A stretch of DNA of 64,000 bases from Caldilineaceae bacterium (GTDB lineage Bacteria; Chloroflexota; Anaerolineae; Caldilineales; Caldilineaceae), in NCBI GenBank assembly GCA_022827195.1, contig JAJDTL010000054.1, forward strand, positions 1 to 64,000, given 5' to 3'. Position 1 is the first letter of the stretch; every line of letters starts with the position of its first letter. Below are positions 44,379 to 53,220 of this stretch, piece after piece. The notes under the pieces are model-generated. The model saw only the letters and a list, made by a program, of their open reading frames with translations, ran no database searches and had not been told where the DNA came from. The position numbers and the translations under genes are program-made.

Positions 44379-45215
44379 ATGGCAGAGGAAGCGCGCCGTG
44401 CGCCGAACGACATCAGGCCATCCCTGACGGATGAGGAGGTCCTGGAGTTCTGTAAGACGGGAATCCTCAGGCTCGAAGGCGTGATCCCGGAGTCCACCAA
44501 CCGCTGGGTTTTTGATTATCTTGACCGGGAGAATACCGACCCACACGATCTGGTCAGAGATGAATATTTCTTCGACGAAGTGCTGCTGCATCCGGCGGTC
44601 GCCGGTGTGATTCGCTCCCTGCTGGGCGCCCAATTCCAGCTGCCCGACTGGATGGCGAACCATCGCCTCGTCGGTCCGGTCGAAGCCAGTTACTGGCACA
44701 TCGACGCTGGCTCCAACTTCGAGCGCGCCTGCAATCTGCTCCAGGTCTTCTACATTCCCCAGGCCAACACGCCGGAAATGGGCCCGACCCTGTTCCTGCC
44801 GGGCTCCCATCTCGTGCCCATCGCGCGTGAAGACGTAGAGCGCTTCGGCAGCCTGGCCGGTCAGCAGATGACCGCGGCGCCGGCCGGCTCGGTGTTTGTC
44901 ACAGCCTATTCGATCTGGCACCGCCAGCCGCCGAAGGCCGATCGTTCGACGCGCAACCTGCTGAAATGGGTCTACTGGCGCACAGAGCAGCCCGAACGGG
45001 ACTGGGTGGCAGACCCGAACTTCGATTTCGGCGGCGCGGACTATACCCACAGCAGCGATTACTTTCACGGTCCGGCGCGCATGTGGCAGTCGGTGCCGCG
45101 TGTGGCCGAGATGTTCTACTGGCTGTGCGGCAAAGCGGATGAATTTCACATGGTCGGCGGCGCAGGATGGCCGTACTCTTCCACCGATCCGGGATTCCGC
45201 GCCGATTTGCCTTGA
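44379..45215 (+). CDS. Phytanoyl-CoA dioxygenase-like (PhyH) protein 4
   Basis: A 278-residue oxygenase, the same length as protein 3 and very similar throughout (PSLTDEEVLEFCKTGILRLEGVIP). The HxD is in YWHIDAGSNFE and the distal His in SIWHRQPPKADRST. AGGAGGAACAGA precedes the ATG. The two genes probably arose by duplication. A third PhyH gene follows 46 bases after the stop. Confidence 0.82.
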   Translation: MAEEARRAPNDIRPSLTDEEVLEFCKTGILRLEGVIPESTNRWVFDYLDRENTDPHDLVRDEYFFDEVLLHPAVAGVIRSLLGAQFQLPDWMANHRLVGPVEASYWHIDAGSNFERACNLLQVFYIPQANTPEMGPTLFLPGSHLVPIAREDVERFGSLAGQQMTAAPAGSVFVTAYSIWHRQPPKADRSTRNLLKWVYWRTEQPERDWVADPNFDFGGADYTHSSDYFHGPARMWQSVPRVAEMFYWLCGKADEFHMVGGAGWPYSSTDPGFRADLP

Positions 45216-45261
45216 GTCCTGAAGCCAACCAGATTGCGCCGCCAGAAACGGAGGCCGTCCA

Positions 45262-46053
45262 ATGGAACTGAGCGAATCCCAGATCGCACAGTATGACGAA
45301 GAGGGGTACCTGTTTTTTCCCGGCTTGCTCGACACCGATGAGGCAGCCGTCTTGCAGGGGGCCCTGCCCGAGATCCTCAGTCGCGACGGGCCGGAGATAG
45401 TTTCCGAGAAGGAGGACGCTTCAGCCGTACGGCTGGCCTTTGGCGCGCATTTCTTTTCTGAGCCGTTCCGGCGTCTGACGCTCCTGCCGCGCCTGTTGAA
45501 TCCGGTGCGCCAGCTGCTGCGGGAGGATGTCTACATCCACCAGAGCCGCATGAATCCCAAATATGGCTTCGGCGGCGGCGCGTCGTGGGACTGGCACCAG
45601 GACTACCCGCCGTGGCATTCGGTTGACGGCATGCCGGAGCCGCGCTGCGTCATGGCGTCGGTGTTCATAGACGACTGCACTCCGGTGACGTCGCCGCTGC
45701 TGATCATGCCGGGCACGCAGCGCTACGGACTGCTCGATGCCAGCCCTCACAAGGACGCGGAAGGGCGGGGCTACGAGTTGCACCATGTCGACAATACAAC
45801 CTTTGAGGGGCTCGCGGCTGAGCACGGCATTGAAGCGCTGATAGGGCCGGCCGGGTCGGTCGCATTCATCCACTGCAACGTGCTGCACGGCTCTGCGAAC
45901 AATGTCTCGCCGTGGCGGCGGGCGATCATGTATTTGATTTACAATGCGGCCAGCAACGCCTGCACCGGCACTGTGCGCCCCTGGTATCAGAACAATCGGG
46001 ACTTCACGCCGCTGGAATCTCTCGACGACAGTAGTTTGAGGGAACTAGCCTGA
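45262..46053 (+). CDS. Phytanoyl-CoA dioxygenase-like (PhyH) protein 5
   Basis: A 263-residue oxygenase of the ectoine-hydroxylase/phytanoyl type, distinct from proteins 3 and 4. The metal site is WHQD (SWDWHQDYPPWH) and a distal His in FIHCNVLHGSANN. It begins ELSESQIAQYDEEGYLFFPGLL. It follows PhyH 4 closely and is upstream of an Ldh2-type dehydrogenase by 70 bases. The ligand may be a small osmolyte-like compound, but this is not proven. Confidence 0.8.
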   Translation: MELSESQIAQYDEEGYLFFPGLLDTDEAAVLQGALPEILSRDGPEIVSEKEDASAVRLAFGAHFFSEPFRRLTLLPRLLNPVRQLLREDVYIHQSRMNPKYGFGGGASWDWHQDYPPWHSVDGMPEPRCVMASVFIDDCTPVTSPLLIMPGTQRYGLLDASPHKDAEGRGYELHHVDNTTFEGLAAEHGIEALIGPAGSVAFIHCNVLHGSANNVSPWRRAIMYLIYNAASNACTGTVRPWYQNNRDFTPLESLDDSSLRELA

Positions 46054-46123
46054 TGACCTGCGAAATCAAAGACCCGGCCATGGCTGGCCGGATTCGCCAG
46101 CACCTACGTCTGGAGCAATCGAC

Positions 46124-47170
46124 ATGAAACATTTTAGTGCCGACCAACTGAAGGAGATCGGGGTCCGCATTCTGGATGCGGCCGGCTCGCCCCATGCGGA
46201 GTCGGAAACCGTTTGCGAGATACTCGTGCGCGCCAATCTGCTCGGTCACGACTCGCATGGCATCATGCGCGTACCGCAGTACGTCGGCGAGATTCGGAGC
46301 GGCGAGATCAGGCCGGGAACGCCGATCGAGATCGAACGCGAGACCGCGGCCGCGGCCGTGATCCAGGCCGAACAGGGCTGGGGCCACGTAATCGCGCGCA
46401 AGGCGATGCAGCTCGCCATCGAAAAGGCGCGGCAGGTTGCCATCGGAACGGTGGTCGTGCGCGGCAGCCAGCACGTAGGGCGGGTGGGCGAATACCCCAC
46501 CATGGCGGCGGAGGCGGAGATGATCGGCATGGCGTTCGTCAACTCCTACGGCCGCACGGGCTCGGTGGCCCCCTGGGGCGGGGCGGAGAGGCGGCTCTCC
46601 CCCAATCCGATCGCCTTCGCTATGCCGAGCGGCGGGGACTGGCCGGTCATGGTCGACATCACGACGTCGGTATTCCCGGAAGGCAAGATCAGAGTTACAC
46701 GTTACGCGGGGAAGCAGCTGCCTGAAGGAGTCATCATCGACTCGGAGGGCAACCCCACGACCGATCCGGCCGCGTTCTACGGTCCGCCGGAAGGGGCGCT
46801 GCTGCCGTTGGGCGGGATCGTCGGCCACAAAGGGTACGCCCTGAGCCTGGTGGCGGAGCTGCTGGCGGGCGCGCTGTCGGGCGCGGGCTGCACCGGCAAG
46901 GAGAAGGAGGAAAAGGGCAACGGCGTCTTTTTTCAGGCGATCAATATCGCTGCGCTGCTCCCCTACGAAGAGTTCATCCAGACGGTGCAGGAGCAGATTG
47001 CCTGGGTCAAATCGGCGCGGCCAAAGCCTGGCGTCGAGGAGATTCTCTACCCCGGCGAGCCGGAGTACCGCACCGCGCAGCAGCGCGGCGCGGACGGCAT
47101 CCCGGTCGAGGAAAGCATCTGGCAGGAGATGCTGGAAACGGCTGACAGCCTGGGCGTCACGATTCAGTAG
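46124..47170 (+). CDS. Ldh2/malate-lactate dehydrogenase family protein 1
   Basis: A 348-residue NAD(P)-dependent oxidoreductase of the Ldh2 (YlbC/YiaK/YjmC) type, which reduces or oxidises 2-oxo or 2-hydroxy acids. The signature LGHDSHGIMRVP contains the conserved Asp43 and His45, and GKQLPEGVIIDSEGNPTTDP and GHKGYALS are typical. It has a paralogue on the minus strand at 61040. The ATG at 46124 has a weak upstream site. It heads the group of genes running to 51838. Confidence 0.85.
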   Translation: MKHFSADQLKEIGVRILDAAGSPHAESETVCEILVRANLLGHDSHGIMRVPQYVGEIRSGEIRPGTPIEIERETAAAAVIQAEQGWGHVIARKAMQLAIEKARQVAIGTVVVRGSQHVGRVGEYPTMAAEAEMIGMAFVNSYGRTGSVAPWGGAERRLSPNPIAFAMPSGGDWPVMVDITTSVFPEGKIRVTRYAGKQLPEGVIIDSEGNPTTDPAAFYGPPEGALLPLGGIVGHKGYALSLVAELLAGALSGAGCTGKEKEEKGNGVFFQAINIAALLPYEEFIQTVQEQIAWVKSARPKPGVEEILYPGEPEYRTAQQRGADGIPVEESIWQEMLETADSLGVTIQ

Positions 47171-47260
47171 AGCGTGTTCGATGGGCGGCGGCCCCGGCAT
47201 TCGAGACGGAACGGCGTCATTGGGGCGCGCCGTGCTGGACAGCTTGCAGAGTTGAATGCT

Positions 47261-48922
47261 ATGCCCACCGCTTCTCACTCTCAGCGCATTGTCCTATTGC
47301 CGGGCTCGCGGCAGAAGCTCATGGCCGGCGCCGACAGACTGGCTGAAAGCATCCGTCCGACTCTCGGTCCGAATGCTCGAACGGTCGTCGTGGAAGCCGT
47401 TCGCGACCTCTCACCAGTGGAGATTCTGGATGACGGCGGCACAATCGCGCGGCGGATGGTCTCTCTAGGCGACCGGGATGAGAATGTGGGTGCAATGCTG
47501 TTGCGGGAGAGCCTGTGGCAGATGCACGAAACGGTTGGTGACGGCGCGGCTACAGCCGCCGTCATCTTTCAAGGCATTGTGCGCGCGAGCCGGCGCCTGC
47601 TGGCCGCCGGTTTCCATGCCGCGCATCTGAGGCCCCAACTCGAACGGGCGGCACGGACGGCCGCGTCCGTGCTGCGCGCGCAGGCGCGGCCATTGAGCGG
47701 GCAGGAGGAGATCGCACGTTGCGCGCTGGCTATCTGCCACGATGAGAAGATGGCCGACCTGCTGGGGGAGATCCTCTACATCACTGGAGGCGAAGGCTAT
47801 GTGAACGTGCTGGAATCCCGGCGCCGCGGTCTGGAGCGGGAGTACTTTGACGGCTCCTATTGGACGGGTTCCTGGATATCGGCAACCATGATCACCGACA
47901 TCGCCAAGCGGGAGGCGATCCACGACGATCCCGCCATCTTTATCAGTGACCTGGACCTTAGAAAGGCAGATGAGATCCTGCCGCTAATGGAAGCGACACT
48001 GGCAGCCGGCAGAAAGAGTCTGTTCATGCTGGTGGAGCAGGTCAGCGGAGCGGCACTGGCCGCGCTCCTGTCCAACCACCAGTCCGGCGTGCTGCCCTGC
48101 CTTGCTGTTTCTGCCGGGGCAATTTACAGCGAATTGCCCTATTTGCACGAAGACCTGGCGCATCTGACCGGCGCGCGCCCTTTCTTGAAGGCTGCGGGGG
48201 AGAGCCCCACTGCAGTGACCGCTGCCGATCTGGGGCACGCGCGCCGCGCCTGGGCGACGCGAAGCGACTTCGGCGTCGTCGCGGGAAGCGGCGACCCCCA
48301 TGCATTGCGCCGACATATACGGACGTTGCGCGTTAGACTGCGCACCGCCGAGACGGAAGAAAGCGCCAACCTATTGCGCAAGCGTTTGGCCAAACTTCTC
48401 GGAGGCGCGGCGACGCTCCACGTGGGCGCGGCAACAGATGTCGAAAAAGAGAGCCGCTTAGGGATGGCCAAGCGAACGGTCAGGGCGCTGCATGCTGCTA
48501 TGCGCGATGGCGTTGTGCCGGGCGGCGGCAGTGGATTGGCGCGTTGTGCCCAGCGTTTGCGGGGCGCCTGTCAGCGGGCCGACGAGACCATGGGCACCGC
48601 GGTGATGGCAGATGCCCTCGAAGAACCCCTGCGCGTCATCGCCGCCAGCGCCGGACTTGAGCCGGCGCCCATTCTCGGCAAGGTCCTGACGGCGCCCGAG
48701 GGCAGTGGATTCGACGTCCGTGCGGCCGCCATCGTCGATATGCGGCAGGCGGGCATCGTCGATCCGGTTGCCGTGCTGGAGGCCGCCATCATGACTGCCG
48801 CGCACGCCGCTGCTCTGCTCCTGACAACCGAAGTCCTTGTGCATTCTCCCGGCTTGGAGAAAGATGAATGGTCCAGGAAGAGACCGCGCTTGCCTGGGAA
48901 CGCACCGCAGGTTGCCACCTGA
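47261..48922 (+). CDS. Divergent GroEL-like chaperonin (ATPase-altered)
   Basis: A 553-residue group I chaperonin-like protein, far diverged from GroEL. LGPNARTVVV (from 35), ILDDGGTIAR (55-64) and VGDGAATAA (92-99) match the nucleotide-binding motifs LGP, DG and GDGTTTA. The C terminus retains VDPVAVLEAAI and LLLTTEVLV. By ungapped alignment to GroEL's [22 protein letters not shown], the ATP-hydrolysis Asp398 is replaced by Arg. No GroES gene is near. The ATG at 47261 is used; its 3' end overlaps the next gene by 55 bases. It is not a housekeeping GroEL. Confidence 0.75.
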   Translation: MPTASHSQRIVLLPGSRQKLMAGADRLAESIRPTLGPNARTVVVEAVRDLSPVEILDDGGTIARRMVSLGDRDENVGAMLLRESLWQMHETVGDGAATAAVIFQGIVRASRRLLAAGFHAAHLRPQLERAARTAASVLRAQARPLSGQEEIARCALAICHDEKMADLLGEILYITGGEGYVNVLESRRRGLEREYFDGSYWTGSWISATMITDIAKREAIHDDPAIFISDLDLRKADEILPLMEATLAAGRKSLFMLVEQVSGAALAALLSNHQSGVLPCLAVSAGAIYSELPYLHEDLAHLTGARPFLKAAGESPTAVTAADLGHARRAWATRSDFGVVAGSGDPHALRRHIRTLRVRLRTAETEESANLLRKRLAKLLGGAATLHVGAATDVEKESRLGMAKRTVRALHAAMRDGVVPGGGSGLARCAQRLRGACQRADETMGTAVMADALEEPLRVIAASAGLEPAPILGKVLTAPEGSGFDVRAAAIVDMRQAGIVDPVAVLEAAIMTAAHAAALLLTTEVLVHSPGLEKDEWSRKRPRLPGNAPQVAT

Positions 48923-49938
48923 ACCGGACCGGTGCGGAGATTGGAACTGACATTCCGGGAGAAGGCGAAAGCAGCGGCTTGTCGGTGAGTTCGTTCGCCT
49001 TCGCGGCCGCGGCGGCACACGGTTCGTCGGAATCACTGGGCCTGGCAGCTGCGGATTCAGGGCTCTTTTTCTCGCGCGACAGTTGCCGCAGCTGGCAACG
49101 CGCGCCCGGTCCAATCGGCGCGCTGCCGATGCTGACCGTCTGTCTTGCACCCTTCTCCAGCGCTGGACCAAGGGCTTTGTTGGGCACGACCGGCGGTATC
49201 GCCTACTCCCACGATCTCAGCGAGTGGAGGCTGGCGCGTCTGCCGCAGGACGGCATAGACTCGATCTCCATGGTCGCTTCGCCCAACTTTGCCGAGGACG
49301 GGACACTGTTTGCCGGCACACTCGATTACGGCATCCTCCATTCGCTCGATCGCGGCAGCAGCTGGCAGGCGCGGCATTTCGGCCTGCTGGACATGCGGGT
49401 CTTCACGACCGCGATTTCACCGCTCTTTGCCCAGGACCAGACGGTCCTTGCAGGTACGCCGACCGGCATCTTTTTCAGCCCCAATGGCGGACTGGCCTGG
49501 CGCGAGGCGGCTGTCCCCGATGAGGACGATGCTGTTCTCAGCATCGCATTTGCACCAGACTATCAGGTTGACGGCCTGATCGCGGCCGGAACGGAAGCCG
49601 GGCTGCTGTTGAAGTCGCTGGATGGCGGACACACATGGCAGTATATGGAAACACCCTGTGCGGGAAAGTCGATTAACGCGCTTTCGTTTCTGCCGCAACG
49701 GGACTCTGACCCATTGATGCTCCTCGGCGCTGCAGACCGCATCTACGTTTCAACCGGCAGCGGCTCTCGCTGGCACGCCTGGGAAGCCGGTCAGACGGTG
49801 TTGACGCTGGCTTCGTATGCGGACGGCGCGCAGCGACCATTTGTACTGGCCGGACTGAAGGAGAATGGGATCTTGCGGGGTCAGCCTGAGGGCGCCAGCC
49901 GATCCCAACAGGCGCCTGAAAGCAATCGAAAAGACTGA
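48868..49938 (+). CDS. Asp-box beta-propeller protein (BNR/YCF48-like)
   Basis: A 356-residue protein with several Asp-box-like repeats: DSCRSWQRA (or SRDSCRSW), SHDLSEWRLA, SLDRGSSWQAR, SPNGGLAWREA and SLDGGHTWQYME. These mark blades of a BNR-type beta-propeller. No signal peptide is seen, so it appears cytoplasmic. It overlaps the GroEL-like gene by 55 bases in a different frame, meaning the two are translationally coupled. A ribosome-binding GGAG precedes the ATG. It may bind a partner of the chaperonin-like protein. Confidence 0.7.
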   Translation: MVQEETALAWERTAGCHLNRTGAEIGTDIPGEGESSGLSVSSFAFAAAAAHGSSESLGLAAADSGLFFSRDSCRSWQRAPGPIGALPMLTVCLAPFSSAGPRALLGTTGGIAYSHDLSEWRLARLPQDGIDSISMVASPNFAEDGTLFAGTLDYGILHSLDRGSSWQARHFGLLDMRVFTTAISPLFAQDQTVLAGTPTGIFFSPNGGLAWREAAVPDEDDAVLSIAFAPDYQVDGLIAAGTEAGLLLKSLDGGHTWQYMETPCAGKSINALSFLPQRDSDPLMLLGAADRIYVSTGSGSRWHAWEAGQTVLTLASYADGAQRPFVLAGLKENGILRGQPEGASRSQQAPESNRKD

Positions 49939-49948
49939 AGGAGGGAGC

Positions 49949-50752
49949 ATGACGGCGCAGATGATCGACGTAGGCAAACAGATTCGTTACAACCGTATCG
50001 TCAGCCCGGAAACCGGCAAGACTGTGATCGTCCCGCTGGATCATGGCATCATACTTGGGCCTGTCGCCGGCATCGAAGACCCCGCGGAAACTGTGCGCAA
50101 GGTCGTCGCCGGAGGAGCGAGCGCGGTCATTTTCAATACGGGTCTGGCGCCCAGCATCTACAGCGCATACATGAACCGTTGCGGCGCGATCTGCAACCTC
50201 ATCAACAGCATCACCGCTGCCAGCGAGCTTACGTTAATCAGCAGTGTCGAAAACGCCATCCGCAGTGGGGCCGACGCCGTTTCCGTACAGGTCCTGGTCG
50301 GTTCACCTCATGAACGGCATATGCTGAACAATGCCCGCATCGTAGCCGACCAGTGCGCGCGCTGGAGCATGCCCCTCCTGGCGATGATGTACCCGACCGA
50401 CGAAGCGCTGGCGAAAATGGGAACCGAAGTTGAGCTGCTGGCTGCCCGGGCGGGGGCAGAGCTGGGGGCGGATATCGTCAAGGTCTCCTACACAGGCGAC
50501 CAGGACTCATTCCAAGCGCTGGTGAACGCGTGTCCCAGGCCGGTCGTGATCGCGGGCGGCCCGAAAAAGGAGACAATACGCGCCGCGCTTGAAATGGTTG
50601 AAGACGCCATCGCCTGCGGCGCTGCGGGGGTTGCCCTGGGGCGGAATGTCTGGCAGAATCCCGATCCTGTCAGGATGACCGCCGCCCTGGTCGATATCAT
50701 TCAACACGGCAAGAAGGTAGCCGAACTACAGCTTCCGGCCGCATGGCAGTAA
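49949..50752 (+). CDS. DhnA/LsrF-type class I aldolase
   Basis: A 267-residue DeoC/FbaB-superfamily aldolase. PLDHGIILG (Asp31, His32) and the Schiff-base Lys178 in IVKVSYTG, with IAGGPKKE and VALGRNVWQ, match 2-amino-3,7-dideoxyheptulosonate synthase, LsrF and archaeal fructose-bisphosphate aldolases. AAGGAGGGAGC lies before the ATG at 49949, and it starts 11 bases after the propeller stop. The likely role is cleavage of a keto-sugar or 2-oxo acid. Confidence 0.85.
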   Translation: MTAQMIDVGKQIRYNRIVSPETGKTVIVPLDHGIILGPVAGIEDPAETVRKVVAGGASAVIFNTGLAPSIYSAYMNRCGAICNLINSITAASELTLISSVENAIRSGADAVSVQVLVGSPHERHMLNNARIVADQCARWSMPLLAMMYPTDEALAKMGTEVELLAARAGAELGADIVKVSYTGDQDSFQALVNACPRPVVIAGGPKKETIRAALEMVEDAIACGAAGVALGRNVWQNPDPVRMTAALVDIIQHGKKVAELQLPAAWQ

Positions 50753-50866
50753 GGCCCTGCTTGTCGACTCGTTGACAGCATCCGGCGTCGAGCAGCAGGG
50801 AACCTGTTCCGAACGGCCGCCGCGATCCGTATTCCAATTCCCACTGATCAAAGAAAGGTGCAATCA

Positions 50867-51838
50867 ATGCGAGTCCTCTTCCTTCCTTACGATCCCGAAT
50901 ATCACTACTACTGGTACAACGGCTTTGTCGAAGCGCTAGACGATCGCTTCCCGCTTGAAATGTTCGATCCCGACAAACCGATGGCGCCGCAGTTCGAAGG
51001 CATCGGCGTGGTCGTCACCTGCTCGCAGTTCGACAATGAAATGATCGACGCGGGGCTCAAAGCCGGCGTGAAGCTGTGGCAGGTTCTCTCGGTCGGCATC
51101 GATCACTGGGACGTGCCCTACATCCTTGAAAAGGGGATGCCTTTCGCCAACACACCCGGCCCGTTCAGCGCCATCGCCCTGGCCGAGCACGCACTTTCTC
51201 TGATGTTCCTGATCGCCAAAAACCATAACACGTCGCAGGCGAACATGCGCGCCGAATTCTTCAGCCTGCCGCTGAACGACGAGCTGGCGGGCAAGAAGCT
51301 GGGCATCATCGGGCTGGGCGCGAGCGGGCGGGAGCTGGCCAAGCGCGCGCACGCCCTGGGCATGGAGATCATGGCGATCGACGTCGCCGACATCCCTCAG
51401 TCGGTGCGCGACGAGCACCATGTCTCGTTTTTCGGCGGTGCGAGCGAGATGGCGCATGTGATTGCGGAGGCCGACTATCTGTCGCTGCACACGCCAAGCA
51501 CTGCCAGTACCCGGCACATGATCGGGCGGGAGCAGTTTGAGCTCATGAAATCGTCCGCCGTGCTGATCAACGTCGCGCGCGGGCTGCTGGTGGATGAGGA
51601 CGCGTTGGTGGAGGCGCTGCAGAGCGGGCAGATCCGGGGCGCGGGTTTGGACGCGTTCGCGGTGGAGCCACTGTCCAGTTCGCACCCGCTGCTGCAGATG
51701 GACAACGTCTACTGCACGCCGCACGTTGCCGGCGTGACCAGGGAGACCGCGCAGCGCCGCGGCGAGGCGGCGGCGAACAACGTCGATCGGGTCTCCAAAG
51801 GGCTGGAGCCGTTGCATCTGATCACGTCTGTGGATTGA
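50867..51838 (+). CDS. D-isomer-specific 2-hydroxyacid dehydrogenase
   Basis: A 323-residue NAD(P)-dependent dehydrogenase. GLGASG (149-154) is the dinucleotide-binding motif. The catalytic triad is inferred at Arg238 (NVARGLLV), Glu267 (FAVEPL) and His286 (TPHVAG). It reduces 2-oxo acids such as glyoxylate or hydroxypyruvate. AAAGGTG precedes the ATG at 50867. It is downstream of the aldolase by 114 bases. A decayed fragment of such a gene lies at 52570. Confidence 0.88.
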   Translation: MRVLFLPYDPEYHYYWYNGFVEALDDRFPLEMFDPDKPMAPQFEGIGVVVTCSQFDNEMIDAGLKAGVKLWQVLSVGIDHWDVPYILEKGMPFANTPGPFSAIALAEHALSLMFLIAKNHNTSQANMRAEFFSLPLNDELAGKKLGIIGLGASGRELAKRAHALGMEIMAIDVADIPQSVRDEHHVSFFGGASEMAHVIAEADYLSLHTPSTASTRHMIGREQFELMKSSAVLINVARGLLVDEDALVEALQSGQIRGAGLDAFAVEPLSSSHPLLQMDNVYCTPHVAGVTRETAQRRGEAAANNVDRVSKGLEPLHLITSVD

Positions 51839-51899
51839 ACGCGGCTTACGAACGGGTTGCAATGCGGACCGCGGGCGGACTGGGGGCGCAGGGATTTGG

Positions 51900-52488
51900 C
51901 TAGCGGTCGTTGATCACGGTCAGAGCGGTCAACCTGCACGTCGCGAACTCCCGGCCCTCTTCTTCAACCCGCACCCACAGTTCGTAGGCGCCGGGCGATA
52001 AACGCTCCGGCACATGTACTGCCGTGTAGATCGGAGAGATTCCACCTTCGGCCCAGTGTTCGGTATGGAAGATTGTCAACAGGTCTGAATTGGCGCGCGG
52101 TGACGACTTCTCCATCAGCGTCTGTCAGATCGGTTGTGATATTCAGAACAGGGTTGTCCCTCATCCATGTCGTGTAGGAGTCGTTGATGCGGCTAACAAG
52201 CAGGTTAAGCCGTACACGCATCCAATCCCCCGCTTTCAACTGTTCCCTGTCTACCGCGTAACGTACCATTGTCAGACCGCCGTAAGGAAAGAGGTCCAGC
52301 TTCTTCTCCCCTTCTATCATTGGCGGAGGGTCGAGGGCATGTTGGAGGACAGAGACAGGCTTGCCGCTGCGGGCGAAGTTACGCGTATGGCTGTAGGTGA
52401 TATAGGCCTCGTCGATCGCCAGAGGGAAGACGTACACGGCCGCGACGATCACCGCCGCGCCCGCCGCGAAGTTGGAGGTCAAGAGCAA
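51900..52488 (-). pseudogene. Frameshifted GT-C glycosyltransferase remnant
   Basis: A minus-strand reading frame starts with a hydrophobic helix (VAAVYVFPLAI) and DEAYITYSHTRNFARSGKPV, similar to the DDAYIxYRYArN loop of GT-C membrane glycosyltransferases. It then runs into a soluble C-terminal domain (RYAVDREQLKAGDWMRVRLN). The frame is broken near 52105 and resumes in another frame ending YELWVRVEEEGREFATC. The long membrane region is missing, so internal deletion plus frameshift is inferred. The C-terminal part resembles that of the gene at 53738. Confidence 0.55.
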
Positions 52489-52569
52489 CAGAAACAGGGT
52501 GCCGGTTGAATTGGAGACGATTACAACTCTTCGCCTCGTACCAGCCGGCGACTAAACCGTTGACCGGCG

Positions 52570-52672
52570 CCGCCCGCGGGCTGCTGCTGGATGAAGATGC
52601 GCAGGTGGAGGCGCTGCAGATCGGACCGATCAGGAGAGCTGTTGAGGACGGGTTCGAATTCGAGCCGTCGCA
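52570..52672 (+). pseudogene. Fragment of 2-hydroxyacid dehydrogenase gene
   Basis: Encodes ARGLLLDEDAQVEALQIG, which matches ARGLLVDEDALVEALQSG of the intact enzyme at 50867 (residues near 237-255). Its flanks are unrelated. It lies between the broken GT-C gene and the IS element. Confidence 0.75.
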
Positions 52673-52766
52673 ACTGGTCAGATCAGCAGGCGAAGACAGG
52701 CGCTTTGGAGCATACTCGGGAGGGTTGAGCGGGTAGCGATTCTTGCTCGCCACTTGCCACGATTCG

Positions 52767-53220
52767 CTAGGGATCGTTGACATTTCGTTCGAGCCAGATC
52801 AGTGTAGAAGCAAGATGCAAGAAAGCCATGAAACGCCGTGCCAGTTTTTCATTGCGGGTGAAATTGCGTCGATACCACTTGATTCTGTTGATGAAGCGTT
52901 CGACGATGTTGCGCTTTTTGTAGCGAAGGCGGTCGTAGCCCCGCGGTTGCTTGCGATAGCGGCGAGAAGGGATGAACAGCTCGACCTGTTTGGCTGTTAG
53001 CAGTTCTCGCAGCGGGTCGGAACTGTAGCCTTTATCGGCAATGACAGCGTCAAAATGGAAAGGTGCGAGCAACGATTCAGCCTGGGAAAGGTCATGGCGT
53101 TCACCGCCGGTCAAGATGAACTGTAAGGGGAAGCCAAGCGCTTCGACGAGGAGATGAATCTTGCTGCTGAAGCCACCCCGGCTCCGTCCTAGGCACTGGT
53201 CGCGCTGGCGCCCCTTTTTT
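52767..53220 (-). CDS. IS5-family transposase, ORF B part
   Basis: C-terminal half of an IS5-like DDE transposase. DAVIADKGYSSD supplies the second Asp and RNIVERFINRIKWYRR gives the Y-R-E-K signature with the catalytic Glu. It is in the +1 frame relative to ORF A and has no good start of its own; it is read after a shift at the A6 run (T6 at 53215-53220 on the plus strand). Its stop codon is at the very left end of the element. Confidence 0.85.

Noticed and set aside
46074-46091. Hairpin between PhyH 5 and the Ldh2 gene as a terminator
   Set aside because: A 7-bp stem without a T run, too weak to claim.
47174-47260. Upstream extension of the GroEL-like protein
   Set aside because: The extra residues are Arg-rich and lack homology. 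The internal ATG at 47261 aligns with the GroEL N terminus.
52767-52770. CTA/CTAG as target-site duplication of the IS
   Set aside because: The sequence at the right end (TGA) does not match, so no duplication can be claimed.
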